Assembly: GCA_965219015.1 (NCBI GenBank)
Contig: CBDCNH010000013.1
Location: 310,001-374,000 of the forward strand
Source: CBDCNH01 sp965219015
GTDB lineage: Bacteria > Pseudomonadota > Alphaproteobacteria > Rhodobacterales > Rhodobacteraceae
Reading direction: 5' to 3'
DNA length: 64,000 nucleotides
In this document: positions 24,263 to 33,141 of the stretch, in pieces
Numbering within the stretch: the first letter of the stretch is position 1
How the letters are laid out: the number at the start of each line of letters is the position of its first letter
Notes under the pieces: model-generated
What the model was told of the DNA's origin: nothing
Seen by the model: only the letters and a program-made list of their open reading frames with translations
Database searches by the model: none
Program-made: the position numbers and the translations under genes

Positions 24263-24601
24263 CTAGTCCCCCACCGCGCGGATGAGCTTCGGCGTCAGCA
24301 CGCGGAGCACGGCAGCGAGGTCGGGGCCGCGCTTGAGGACCGCGCCGCCTTCGCCGATCACGGCGTACATGCCCTGCCGGTGGCGGAGCGCGGGGCGCTT
24401 CTCGATGCGGTAGAGCGGGTTCTCGGCGGTGCGGCGGAACACGGCGAACACCGCCACGTCCCGCAGGTGCGAGATGCCGTAGTCGCGCCACTCGCCCGCC
24501 GCCACCATGCGGCCGTAGAGGCCAAGGATCAGCGTGAGCTCGCGGCGATCGAAGGCGACGTCGTGCGGGACGGGCCCGAGAGGCAGCGGATGGATCGGCA
24601 C
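24263..24601 (-). CDS. DUF2794 family protein
   Basis: A 112-residue soluble protein starting at GTG 24601. FDRRELTLILGLYGRMVAAG, EWRDYGISHLRDVAVFAVFR and RTAENPLYRIEKRP match the conserved core of DUF2794, a small family widespread in Alphaproteobacteria. The sequence is full length with no break, in contrast to the relics on both sides, so it is probably under selection. Its function is unknown. The region just upstream holds five tandem 12-bp repeats, which may affect its expression. Confidence 0.8.
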   Translation of the reverse strand: MPIHPLPLGPVPHDVAFDRRELTLILGLYGRMVAAGEWRDYGISHLRDVAVFAVFRRTAENPLYRIEKRPALRHRQGMYAVIGEGGAVLKRGPDLAAVLRVLTPKLIRAVGD

Positions 24602-25094
24602 CGGCCGAACGTGGCGCGGCGCGCGCGCGAAATCAAGCGTCGCCCGACCCGACGCCCGACCCGACGCCCGACCCGACGCTCGCCCCGATGCCCGACCCGA
24701 CGCGAAACCGCCCCGCCCGCTCCACGATCCCGCCGCAATCCGGGGCCATAAGGGAGAGGTAGCGGCGACGCTAGCCCCCGGTGGTGCGGTTCAACCGCCC
24801 CCACCCAGCCGGCACCACCGGGGATCTTCGCCGCTCGGCCAGTGTGCCGCACCGCGCGGTCCCGGATCGGGTGCTGCGCCAGCCGCGCCGCTCCACCCGA
24901 GCGGTACTTGCGCCGCCGACGCAGCGCGCCCGATGCCGCGCCGTGGATCAAGCCGAAAGGTCCGTCGTGCCGGACCGAAGCCCGAAGGTTCCCGCAAGGC
25001 CGCCGCGTCGGCCTGCCGTTCGAACGCTCGACCGCGGACGCGCTCCCGGCTCCTGACCAACCCTCCGGCAGCACGATCCCCAGGCAGGCCACGC
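24602..25094. other. Intergenic stretch with a tandem repeat and no recognised gene
   Basis: About 490 bp. Apart from the 12-bp tandem repeat at 24641-24700 nothing is recognisable. Overlapping frames on both strands are Arg/Pro-rich, as random GC-rich DNA gives, and show no known domain. It separates DUF2794 from the LuxR relic. Confidence 0.5.
24641..24700. repeat. Five tandem copies of a 12-bp unit
   Basis: The unit CGCCCGACCCGA occurs at 24641, 24653 and 24665 as exact copies, then at 24677 and 24689 with small changes (CGCTCGCCCCGA, TGCCCGACCCGA). The array ends 100 bp upstream of the DUF2794 start. Its period is a multiple of three, so frames stay open through it, but no gene is supported. 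Confidence 0.85.
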
Positions 25095-26127
25095 TCAAGC
25101 GGGCGGCATGACGGCCACGAGCCGCACGAGATCGGCCTGCGATCCGGTGCCGGTGCGTCGGAAGACCTGCGCGAGCTGGGACTTGATCGTCGACGGGGCG
25201 AGGCCCGGCGCGGTTGCGGCGGAGGGAACGCTCTGGCCGCGGGCGATGCAGTGCAGCACGCGCGTCCCGGCCGGGCTGAGCCCGTAGCAGGCCGCGAGCG
25301 CGGCGACGGCTTCCGCGCCCCGGTCGTCGGGGTCGATTCGACGCGAACGAGGATCGCGGGGCTGCCTAAGGTCAGCGCGGGCCCCGAGCCGCCCGGCGAC
25401 ACCCTGATGACGAGCCTCCCCACGACGAGATGGCTGGACCTCGCGTCGGGGCCCGCTGGCGGCACGGAGCGCTCCCGAGAAGCTGCGCGGCATCGCCCTG
25501 CGTCCCTACGATCAGGCACCCGGAACGGTCGAGCCGAAGCGCCCCGTCAGCGGAATGGGCGACCGTCGCGACGGCCCGCGCATTCATCGCGAGCGGCTGG
25601 AAGCGGGCGTCGAGCAGCATCGCGGCTCCGTGCAGGGCCTCGAGGGCCGCCACCGTCCCCGATCGCTCGGCGCGGCCCTGTGCAAGCGCGAGCCAGAGGT
25701 CGATCGCCTGGTCGATGTCCGGGCGCGGCCGCTCCCTCCGCGCGAGGCGCGGCGACAGTGCGATGCCGACGCCGCCGGCGCGCGTCCGGTCGCCGCCTCC
25801 GCGATGCGCGAGCTGCAGCATGGCGGCGATGGTCTGCGGGTTGAAAAACGTCGCTCGCCAGGCCGGATCTGAGCACACTCGAATAACCACGGTGTCGCTT
25901 CGGGGATAGGTGCCGGGGCCATTGCGTATCGCGGGGTCGAGGCGTCCACTGACGAGCCAGCTGTCGCGGCCTTTGATGTCGTTTCCGCCGGCGCCGCCCG
26001 CGTAGTCGGCAATCGCGACGAGGGCCTTGGTCCAGGTCTCCGACCCCGTCGCATCGCGTGCGAGAGCCTCGCGTGCCGCGCGGCCCTTGGTGGTGCCGGA
26101 AATGCCATGCCTTTGCGCGGCCGCCAT
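25095..26127 (-). pseudogene. Relic of a LuxR-type transcriptional regulator, frameshifted
   Basis: The C-terminal frame (25095 to about 25330) has GLSPAGTRVLHCIARGQS and LAPSTIKSQLAQVFRRTGTG, a clear LuxR helix-turn-helix. A different frame upstream (about 25480-26127) has ALEALHGAAMLLDARFQPLA, LRLDRSGCLIVG and an N-terminal ALVAIADYAGGAGGN, the PAS-like and N-terminal parts found in stand-alone LuxR regulators of this group. The two parts cannot be read together, so at least one indel lies near 25350-25480. The HTH also reads SAATAPGLAPST where an alternating Ile/Ala helix is expected. I consider it inactive. Confidence 0.65.
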
Positions 26128-26384
26128 CCCGATCCGTCAGGCGCGTGACGGTGGAAGCCTCCGACCCCGGCTCCTCCGGCTCGGCCGCTGGTGCTGTCGA
26201 TCCCCCGACCGGGGGAAGCCGGCAGGCGCGAGACGGGGCGAGGGTGTTCACCGATGGCCATTGCCCGGCGTTCGTCGCCCGTTCTCGGCATCCCCGCGGA
26301 TCGACCGGCCGTGTCTCGGACGACGGCTCGCCGCGCGGCGTCCGTCCTCGGAGCGATGCTGTCCTGGGCGGGACGGCATTCTCT

Positions 26385-27150
26385 TTACTGCCCGAGGCCA
26401 CGGTCGTGATGGTGCTGGGGTCGTTCCTCACCGCGGCCCTGTCGTCGTCCGGACTTGTGCTGTCGCGGCGGCGCTCCCCTCGCCGCGACCTCGGTGCCGC
26501 CCGCCCTGCCGGTCTGGCTCGCGACCGTGGCCTGCGAGGTGTCGCCCGAGCTGAGCCTAGGATCCTGTCGGTCGTCGGACCGCCCGTCGCGAGTGCCGCA
26601 GCACTTGCCGCGATGCTCGGCCTGGCGCCGCGGCTTGCCCTCTGGCTGACGATGCCGCCGCTTGGCATGGCGCCGGTGTCGCTGCCGGGGCCGTTCGGCA
26701 GCGAGGTCGCGTTCAAGCTGGGGGAGATCGCGGTGCGCCCCCTCGTCACCGTGGGGTCGGCCGGGGCGCTCGCGCTCGTGCTTCTCGCGCTCGGGCGGCG
26801 GGCGCCGGCGCTGCTGCCGGCCACCGTGCCCGCCGTCATCGCCATCTTCGGGCTCGCCATCGTGGCGCTTTCGGCGGTACCGCGCGTTTCGCGGTCGACG
26901 CCGACGCGGCTCTCTTCGGGAGGCTGTTCGCGGTCTCGCTCGTCGTGTGCTTCGGGCTCTGGGTCGCCGGCGCGCTGCTCTTTCGTCCGCTCGGCCCGCG
27001 TCAGGCGATGACGATCGGCTTCCTGTTCTGCAGCCGCAACCAGTCGCGCGTCTGGGCGGCGACGGGTGCCCAGTTCACGCCGATCGTCGACAGCTGCGTC
27101 GTGGCCGCGATCCTGCCGAGCCTCATCCTCCCGGCTGCGCGGCTGGTGGC
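26385..27150 (+). pseudogene. Relic of a BASS-family (SBF) sodium symporter, frameshifted
   Basis: Hydrophobic blocks run along the plus strand in two frames. The first frame contains VVGPPVASAAALAAMLGL and FGSEVAFKLGEIAVRPLVTV, then LPATVPAVIAIFGLAIVAL. After an indel at about 26880-26895 the next frame continues FAVSLVVCFGLWVAGALLF, RPLGPRQAMTIGFLFCSRNQ and SRVWAATGAQ. The order (GPP...SAPALA, then FWPLGRRxALTxGLxSGNRN and WAALG) follows bile-acid/sodium symporter family proteins. The N-terminus is scrambled and the C-terminus runs into the end of imuB. Family assignment is moderate. Confidence 0.55.
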
Positions 27151-27186
27151 GCGCTTCCCGCCGCCAAGCGCCCTGACGCGCGGGTC

Positions 27187-28842
27187 TCACCCGAACGCGC
27201 CGTGGCAGAACCAGCCGGCGGAGGTCGCGGCGCCGTGGGCGAAGAAGAGCCACAGCCGCTCGCCCGCTCCCGTTTCGATGCGCCAGTAGTCGCGCAGGCC
27301 CGAGCGCCAGGCGGGGTCGTCGAGCCACCATTCCGGCGCGATCCGCTCGGGGCCGGTCGCGCCCGCCACGACATGCTCCCGGCGGCGCCAGCGGAACGTC
27401 GCGGGCACCGCCGGCACCTCGGGCGCCGTCACCGGCTCGGGCGCGAAGAGCACCACCGGACGCGGCGCGTGGGGCAGCGGCCAAGGGGGTGCCGGCGCGG
27501 ACCAGGCGGCGGCGAGCACGAGGGCGGTCTTTTCGGGGATGTGGCTCTCGGCCGGGTGCAGCCGGGTGATCGCATCGGGCCCGAGCCGGGCGCCGAGCTT
27601 GCCGATGAGGTCGTCGAGGTCGGTGTTGGCGGCGAGCCGGGCGGCCACGTCGGAGGCCGCGTCCATGTGGCCCTTGTGCTGGCGGGCGTGGACCGGCTCG
27701 GTCACGTGCGCCTCGATGCGGAGCCGGTCGATGCCGAAGCCGGGCTCGATCTCCCCGACCTTGAGCGCGAGGAGCGGACGCAGCCGCGCGGGCTCGGCGC
27801 TCGGCCGCGCGAGGCCGAGCTCGAAGCGCTGCACCGTATGGTCGGCGCGGAACGCCTCGAGCCGGAGCCGCCGCGCGCCGCGGCCCTTCTCGGCGAGCCG
27901 CGCGCCGAGCACCGGCAGCATCCGGTCGATCGCGGCCAGGATGTCGGGCGCGAGCCCGATCGGCTCGGGGAACGTCAGCCGCACCGCGAAGTGCAGGGGC
28001 GGCCGCGCCGGCGAGACCGCCTCGGGCACCACCCCCATCGCCTGATCGAGCCGATGCACCACCGCGCGGCCGAAGCGCCGGGCGAGCGCCGCGCGGGGCA
28101 GCCCGGCGAGGTCGGCCACGCGCACCAGCCCGAGCCGCCCCAGCGCCGCCACCGTGTCGGGCGGCAGCCGCAGCGCCGCGACCGGAAGCCCCGCGATGGC
28201 GGCATGGGTGCGGCCCGCGGGCGCGATCCGGCCCTGCGGCACGTCGGGGGAGGCGCGCTGCGGCGCGGGCCCGCCACGCTCCCAGTGCCGCCGCTTGCCC
28301 GCCCGCGCGATGGTCGCGCGCGCCTCCTGGTCGATGGCGTCGCCCGAGCGCACCGCCGCGGCGGCTTCCCCCGCGAACCGCGCCAGCGCCCAGGCGGCCC
28401 CGGCGGTGTCGGCGATCCCGGTCCGCACGCTGAGCCCGAGGTCGGCGCAGTCCGCCTCCGCCTCGGCCACCAGCACCGCCTCGCCGCCGAAGAGATGCGC
28501 GCAGCCGGTAAGATCGACGATCAGCGACGCGGGCGGCTCCTCGGCGACCCAGGGCGAGAACTTCCCCGCCCAGCGCCGGAGCGCGGTCAGGAACGCGGCC
28601 TCGGCGGGCGCGTCCTCGGGCCGCGTCACCAGCGCGGGGCACATCGCGCAGGCGTCGCGCAACGGCTGGCCCGGCCGGACCCCCGCCGCCTCCGCCTCGC
28701 GCGTGAGCGACGCCAGCACCTGCATGTTGCCGGTCTCGCGCACCACGGCGAGCGGCCCGCCGAGGCCCTGCCGCTCGAAGCGGAGCACCCGTTCGGCGGC
28801 GAGGCGCGGGAACCAGAGCGAGAGGATGCGGCGCTGGGGCAC
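27187..28842 (-). CDS. imuB: ImuB-like Y-family DNA polymerase homologue
   Basis: A 551-residue protein. The N-terminus (RILSLWFPRLAAERVLR) and the LIVDLTGCAHLFGGE segment near residue 108 show the Y-family fold of ImuB. The catalytic acidic residues of active Y polymerases are not kept (LWFPRLAAE where MDxDAFFASVE would stand), as is usual for ImuB, which acts as a clamp-binding hub of the mutasome. The C-terminus WFCHGAFG matches the conserved ImuB end (WFLHGLFA). GTG 28842 is used because an AGGA site lies 8 bp upstream. A LexA box overlaps that ribosome site. The usual partners imuA and dnaE2 are not found next to it. Confidence 0.88.
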   Translation of the reverse strand: MPQRRILSLWFPRLAAERVLRFERQGLGGPLAVVRETGNMQVLASLTREAEAAGVRPGQPLRDACAMCPALVTRPEDAPAEAAFLTALRRWAGKFSPWVAEEPPASLIVDLTGCAHLFGGEAVLVAEAEADCADLGLSVRTGIADTAGAAWALARFAGEAAAAVRSGDAIDQEARATIARAGKRRHWERGGPAPQRASPDVPQGRIAPAGRTHAAIAGLPVAALRLPPDTVAALGRLGLVRVADLAGLPRAALARRFGRAVVHRLDQAMGVVPEAVSPARPPLHFAVRLTFPEPIGLAPDILAAIDRMLPVLGARLAEKGRGARRLRLEAFRADHTVQRFELGLARPSAEPARLRPLLALKVGEIEPGFGIDRLRIEAHVTEPVHARQHKGHMDAASDVAARLAANTDLDDLIGKLGARLGPDAITRLHPAESHIPEKTALVLAAAWSAPAPPWPLPHAPRPVVLFAPEPVTAPEVPAVPATFRWRRREHVVAGATGPERIAPEWWLDDPAWRSGLRDYWRIETGAGERLWLFFAHGAATSAGWFCHGAFG

Positions 28843-28848
28843 TCGAAT

Positions 28849-28863
28849 GTTCCTGAAGTGTTC
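28849..28863. promoter_or_regulatory. LexA (SOS) box overlapping the imuB ribosome site
   Basis: GTTCCTGAAGTGTTC is an exact GTTC-N7-GTTC direct repeat, the LexA site of Alphaproteobacteria. It ends 6 bp before the imuB start and covers its ribosome-binding region, so the transcript must begin close by. DNA-damage induction of imuB is a firm expectation for the family. Confidence 0.8.
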
Positions 28864-29003
28864 TCATTCTTACGAACCCCCTCTTGCGGAGTCGAGTCGC
28901 GCGCCGCGGCCGATGACACGTCCGTGACCGCCGCCAAAAGGCTTTGACCGACGCCGGCCTCCCGCTAAGGTCAAGGCCGCAGCCCCTCCCGGAGTAACCG
29001 CAC

Positions 29004-29447
29004 ATGACCCTCTCGAAGATCCTCGCCGTGCCTGCCCTTTCGATCGCTCTCGTCGCCGGCATGGCCGTGGCCAAGGAAGGCGTGCAGAACCCGGCCGTGC
29101 AGAAGCGCCAGGACCTGATGGACAAGCAGGCAGGGGCCGCCAAGACGCTGGGCGAGATGGCCGCGGGCAAGACGCCCTTCGACGCCGCCAAGGCCGCCGA
29201 CGCGAAGGCGACGCTCGAGGAGACGGCCAAGCAAATCCCCGTCGTTTTCGAGGCCGAGGAGACCGACCCGAAGTCGGACGCCAAGCCCGAGATCTGGAGC
29301 AACTGGGACGACTACGTCGCCAAGGCCGACAACCTCGAGCAGGCGGCGCTGAAGCTCGACGTGACCAGCGTCGAGACGGTCCAGGCCGGGATGAGCGCCG
29401 TCGGCGGCGCCTGCTCGGCCTGCCACAAGGAATACCGCATGAAGTAG
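29004..29447 (+). CDS. Cytochrome c' (class II c-type cytochrome)
   Basis: A 147-residue periplasmic haem protein. A signal peptide of 23 residues ends at GMAVAK. The haem-binding CSACHKEYR lies at the very C-terminus (Cys137, Cys140, His141), as in cytochrome c'/c-556 four-helix bundles; the N-terminal helix with VQKRQDLMDK and the Met 6-8 residues into it also fit. Class II cytochromes bind or detoxify NO, or carry electrons. Start ATG 29004 follows CCGGAG. It is transcribed away from imuB. The two neighbours share no functional link, except that the formaldehyde-dehydrogenase gene follows in the same direction. Confidence 0.88.
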   Translation: MTLSKILAVPALSIALVAGMAVAKEGVQNPAVQKRQDLMDKQAGAAKTLGEMAAGKTPFDAAKAADAKATLEETAKQIPVVFEAEETDPKSDAKPEIWSNWDDYVAKADNLEQAALKLDVTSVETVQAGMSAVGGACSACHKEYRMK

Positions 29448-29463
29448 GCCGCTTGCGCCGCCT

Positions 29464-29496
29464 CTCGTCCTCGCGCAGGTTTGCCGCGAGGACGAG
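29464..29496 (+). terminator. Perfect 12-bp hairpin between cytochrome c' and the dehydrogenase gene
   Basis: CTCGTCCTCGCG and CGCGAGGACGAG pair perfectly around a 9-base loop. The stem starts 17 bp after the cytochrome stop and its 3' arm abuts the GGGAGG ribosome site of the following gene. It can act as a terminator for the cytochrome mRNA, or hinder translation of the dehydrogenase; no T-run follows. Confidence 0.6.
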
Positions 29497-29506
29497 GGAG
29501 GACGCG

Positions 29507-30634
<1,128 letters not shown>

Positions 30635-30637
<3 letters not shown>

Positions 30638-30668
30638 CTGTGCATATCGTCGATATGACTGCACATAT
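30635..30668. promoter_or_regulatory. Direct repeats and a palindrome before the next exported-protein gene
   Basis: TGACTGTGCATAT at 30635 and TGACTGCACATAT at 30656 are 11/13 identical and 21 bp apart, two helical turns. Between them CATATCGTCGATATG (30643-30657) is a perfect palindrome around one base. The block is AT-rich against its surroundings, starts at the dehydrogenase stop codon and lies 72-105 bp before the next start. It looks like a regulator binding region. Confidence 0.5.
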
Positions 30669-30739
30669 CCGAAACGGCCTCGCCATCCCGCGATGGAGCG
30701 CCTAGCGTCCTGCCCGAACCCCGTCCCGAAGGATAGATC

Positions 30740-31330
30740 ATGCTCCGAGCCCTCGCTCTCGTCCTCGCCCTCGCTCCCGGCCTTGCCTTCGCGCAGGACG
30801 CCGTGCGGGTGCGCGGCACCGTCACCGGCCTCGAGGGCTCGACCCTCGGCGTGAAGACCCGCGAGGGCGAGGAGGCCAGCATCGCGCTCGGCGCCGACTG
30901 GCGAGCGGTCGGCGTCACCGCGGCGACGATGGCGGACATCAAGCCGGGCGATTTCGTCGGCATCGCGTCCAAGAAGGGCGCGGAGGACCGCGACGTGGCG
31001 CTCGAGGTGCTGATCTTCCCCAAGGCCATGGCGGGCACCGGCGAGGGCAGCTACCCCTGGGATCTCGAGCCCGAGAGCACGATGACCAACGCCACCGTCG
31101 CGGAGTCGGTCACGACGGTCGACGGCGACACGCTCACGCTGTCCTACAAGGGCGAGAGCAAGGCCATCACCGTGTCCGACGGCACGCCCATCGTCACCTT
31201 CGGCCCCGCGACGCCCGCCGACGTCAAGCCGGGCGCGGTCGTCTTCGTGCCGGCGATGCTCGGGGCGGACGGCACGCTCACGGCGGCGACGGTCGTGGTC
31301 GGCACCGGCGGCACCGTTCCTCCGATGTGA
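30740..31330 (+). CDS. Exported protein with DUF5666-like OB repeats
   Basis: A 196-residue exported protein. A signal peptide of about 19 residues ends GLAFA. Two similar beta-rich units follow: VRVRGTVTGLEGSTLGVKTR with ADIKPGDFVGIASK, and SVTTVDGDTLTLSYKGESKA with ADVKPGAVVFVPAM. This pattern fits the DUF5666 type of small OB-like domains; homologues of this kind are often mislabelled as metal ABC permeases, although there is no membrane segment beyond the leader. The function is unknown. A hydrophilic GTGEGSYPWDLEPESTMTNA linker joins the units. It probably has its own promoter, given the AT-rich block upstream. Confidence 0.7.
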   Translation: MLRALALVLALAPGLAFAQDAVRVRGTVTGLEGSTLGVKTREGEEASIALGADWRAVGVTAATMADIKPGDFVGIASKKGAEDRDVALEVLIFPKAMAGTGEGSYPWDLEPESTMTNATVAESVTTVDGDTLTLSYKGESKAITVSDGTPIVTFGPATPADVKPGAVVFVPAMLGADGTLTAATVVVGTGGTVPPM

Positions 31331-31395
31331 TGGCGGACCGCGTGTCGGCCCCCTATATGAGCGGGAACGCTGACACCCCGAGGAAGGAAGAGCCG

Positions 31396-32001
31396 ATGGA
31401 CTGGATGCTCCGCGACGATGGCGAGACGCCCGAAAAGGCGGACAAGCCGGAAAAGGCGTCCGGCGCCGTCGATGCGCTGTTCTTCAAGAGCCGCAACGTC
31501 CTCGTCACCGGCGAGATCAACGACAAGCTGGCGCAGCGGACCGTGACGCATCTCCTCGCGCTCGCGCAGGACGGCGACGACCCGATCAACCTCTTCATCT
31601 CGTCGCCGGGCGGGCATGTCGAGTCGGGCGACATGGTCCACGACATGATCAAGTTCATCAAGCCGAAGGTCCGCGCCATCGGCTCGGGCTGGGTCGCGAG
31701 CGCGGGGGCGCTGATCTTCATCGGCGCCGACCGCGAGGACCGCTACTGCCTCCCCAACACGCGGTTCCTGCTGCACGAGCCCTCGGGCGGCATCGGCGGC
31801 TCGACCTCGGACATGATGATCCAGGCCGAGCAGATCCGGCAGATGCAGCGCCGCTTCGAGAAGCTGTTCTCCGAGGCGACCGGGCAGACGCCGGAGAAGA
31901 TCAAGGCGGACACGACGCGCGACTTCTGGCTCAACACCGACGAGGCCATCGCTTACGGGCTCCTCGGCTCGGTGATCCGCTCGATGGACGACCTCGGCTG
32001 A
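31396..32001 (+). CDS. ClpP-like serine protease
   Basis: A 201-residue cytoplasmic protease of the ClpP fold. The catalytic triad is complete: Ser102 (GWVASAGALI), His127 (LLHEPSGG) and Asp176 (TTRDFW). The Ser-His and His-Asp spacings of 25 and 49 equal those of E. coli ClpP. The flanking residues differ from housekeeping ClpP (ASAGA for AASMGA, LLHEP for MIHQP), so this is probably a secondary paralogue. A charged N-terminal extension with repeated EKADKPEKA replaces the usual axial loop. No clpX is adjacent. ATG 31396 follows GAGGAAGGAAG; an upstream in-frame ATG at 31327 lacks such a site. Confidence 0.82.
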   Translation: MDWMLRDDGETPEKADKPEKASGAVDALFFKSRNVLVTGEINDKLAQRTVTHLLALAQDGDDPINLFISSPGGHVESGDMVHDMIKFIKPKVRAIGSGWVASAGALIFIGADREDRYCLPNTRFLLHEPSGGIGGSTSDMMIQAEQIRQMQRRFEKLFSEATGQTPEKIKADTTRDFWLNTDEAIAYGLLGSVIRSMDDLG

Positions 32002-32002
32002 C

Positions 32003-32383
32003 CCGCGCGGCGGCTCCGGCGGATGCCGATGCGGTGCGGGCAGGGCTGGAGCCGGTGCTCCGGGTCGGCGGGACCAGCGACATCCGCCGCGACGCCGCGC
32101 TCGGCGGCGATCACGTCGCCGGCGCCAGCACCGCGATCCCCGCGGCATCGCGCGGGCGATATGTGGCCACGCGCTGGCCACGGCGCGGGCTTCGGGCTAC
32201 AAGGCGATGCAGGTCAACTGCGTCGTCGCAAGCAACGCGCCTGCCGTCGGACTGTGGCATCGGATGGGCTTCGCCACCGTCGGACGCCGGCCCGGCGCGA
32301 TGCGGCATCCCGCGCTCGGCTGCGTCGACGCGCTGGCGATGTTGCGGGGACTGGAGGACATCGTGACCGGGGAGGCTTCCTGA
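32003..32383 (+). pseudogene. Relic of a GNAT acetyltransferase
   Basis: One frame keeps an N-terminal piece (PADADAVRAGLEPVLRVGGT) and GDHVAGASTAIPAASRG; a second frame has the C-terminal half, with ICGHALATARASGYKAMQVN, APAVGLWHRMGFATVG and GAMRHPALGCVDALAM. The order matches GNAT proteins of the kind with N-terminal PADADAVWAVLEPVIRAGETY, but the segment between is deleted and an indel lies near 32150. The relic ends with TGA 32381-32383, overlapping the next ATG by one base, so the two genes were once coupled. Confidence 0.65.
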
Positions 32384-33141
32384 TGGCCCGCGCAGGGATT
32401 CCGCTGCTGGCGGTTCTGATCGACGCCGACAACACCTCGCCGCAATGGGCCGATGCGATCTTCGAGGAGATCTCGGGCCTCGGCGAGGCGTCGGTCCGGC
32501 GCATCTACGGGGACTTCTCGCGGACGCAGCTCCGCGGCTGGGCCGACAAGCTCGCGAGCCTCGCGCTGGTTCCGCACCAGCAGTTCGCCAATACCATCGG
32601 CAAGAACTCGTCGGATATCGCGCTCGTCATCGACGCGATGGACATCCTGCACTCCGGCCGCTTCGACGGCTTCGTGCTGATCTCGTCGGACAGCGACTTC
32701 ACCCGGCTCGCGAGCCGGATCCGCGAACAGGGGCTCGATGTCTACGGGATCGGGCAGAGAAAGACGCCCGAGGCGTTCCGCAAGGCCTGCAAGCGCTTCA
32801 TCTTCGTCGAGAACCTGATGGCGAGCCCGGAGCCCGCGACGACGCCCGACGCGCCGAACCTATGGCCCGACGCGCGGTTGATCGAGCCCGCGGCGCGGAA
32901 GGATCCCGCGACCGCCGCCGTGCCGCTCATCCACGCGGCGATGCGCGCGATCGGCGACGACGAGGAATGGTACTCGCTCGGACAGATCGGCCAGTACCTC
33001 ATCACCGCATCGCCGGATTTCGACGCACGGAGCTACGGCAGCAGCAAGCTCAGCGACCTCATCGCCAAGACAGGCGCCTTCGAGACGCGGAAGTCGATGG
33101 GCAACCACGTGCAGGTGCGGCGCTCCGGTCAGACTGCGTAG
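32383..33141 (+). CDS. NYN-domain (LabA/MARF1-like) protein with C-terminal OST-HTH/LOTUS domain
   Basis: A 252-residue soluble protein. The N-terminal NYN/PIN-like nuclease fold spans about 7-145: AVLIDADNTSP contains the first acidic residues, DIALVIDAMDILHSGRFDGF the middle ones, and LISSDSDFTRLASRIREQGL the last SDSDF motif. A variable linker follows, then a winged-helix OST-HTH (LOTUS) domain at about 180-248 (PLIHAAMRAIGDDEEWYSLG and LSDLIAKTGAFETRK). Such proteins are thought to cut or bind RNA. ATG 32383 overlaps the end of the GNAT relic. Its 3' end overlaps the convergent TetR gene by 13 bp. Confidence 0.88.
   Translation: MARAGIPLLAVLIDADNTSPQWADAIFEEISGLGEASVRRIYGDFSRTQLRGWADKLASLALVPHQQFANTIGKNSSDIALVIDAMDILHSGRFDGFVLISSDSDFTRLASRIREQGLDVYGIGQRKTPEAFRKACKRFIFVENLMASPEPATTPDAPNLWPDARLIEPAARKDPATAAVPLIHAAMRAIGDDEEWYSLGQIGQYLITASPDFDARSYGSSKLSDLIAKTGAFETRKSMGNHVQVRRSGQTA

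Noticed and set aside
24641..24700. Tandem repeat considered as a CRISPR array
   Set aside because: The units are 12 bp and directly adjacent, without spacers, and no cas gene is present.
25547..29302. A minus-strand frame of 1251 codons across imuB and the LuxR relic
   Set aside because: It is in a different frame from imuB, has no recognisable domain and overlaps the cytochrome c' gene on the other strand.
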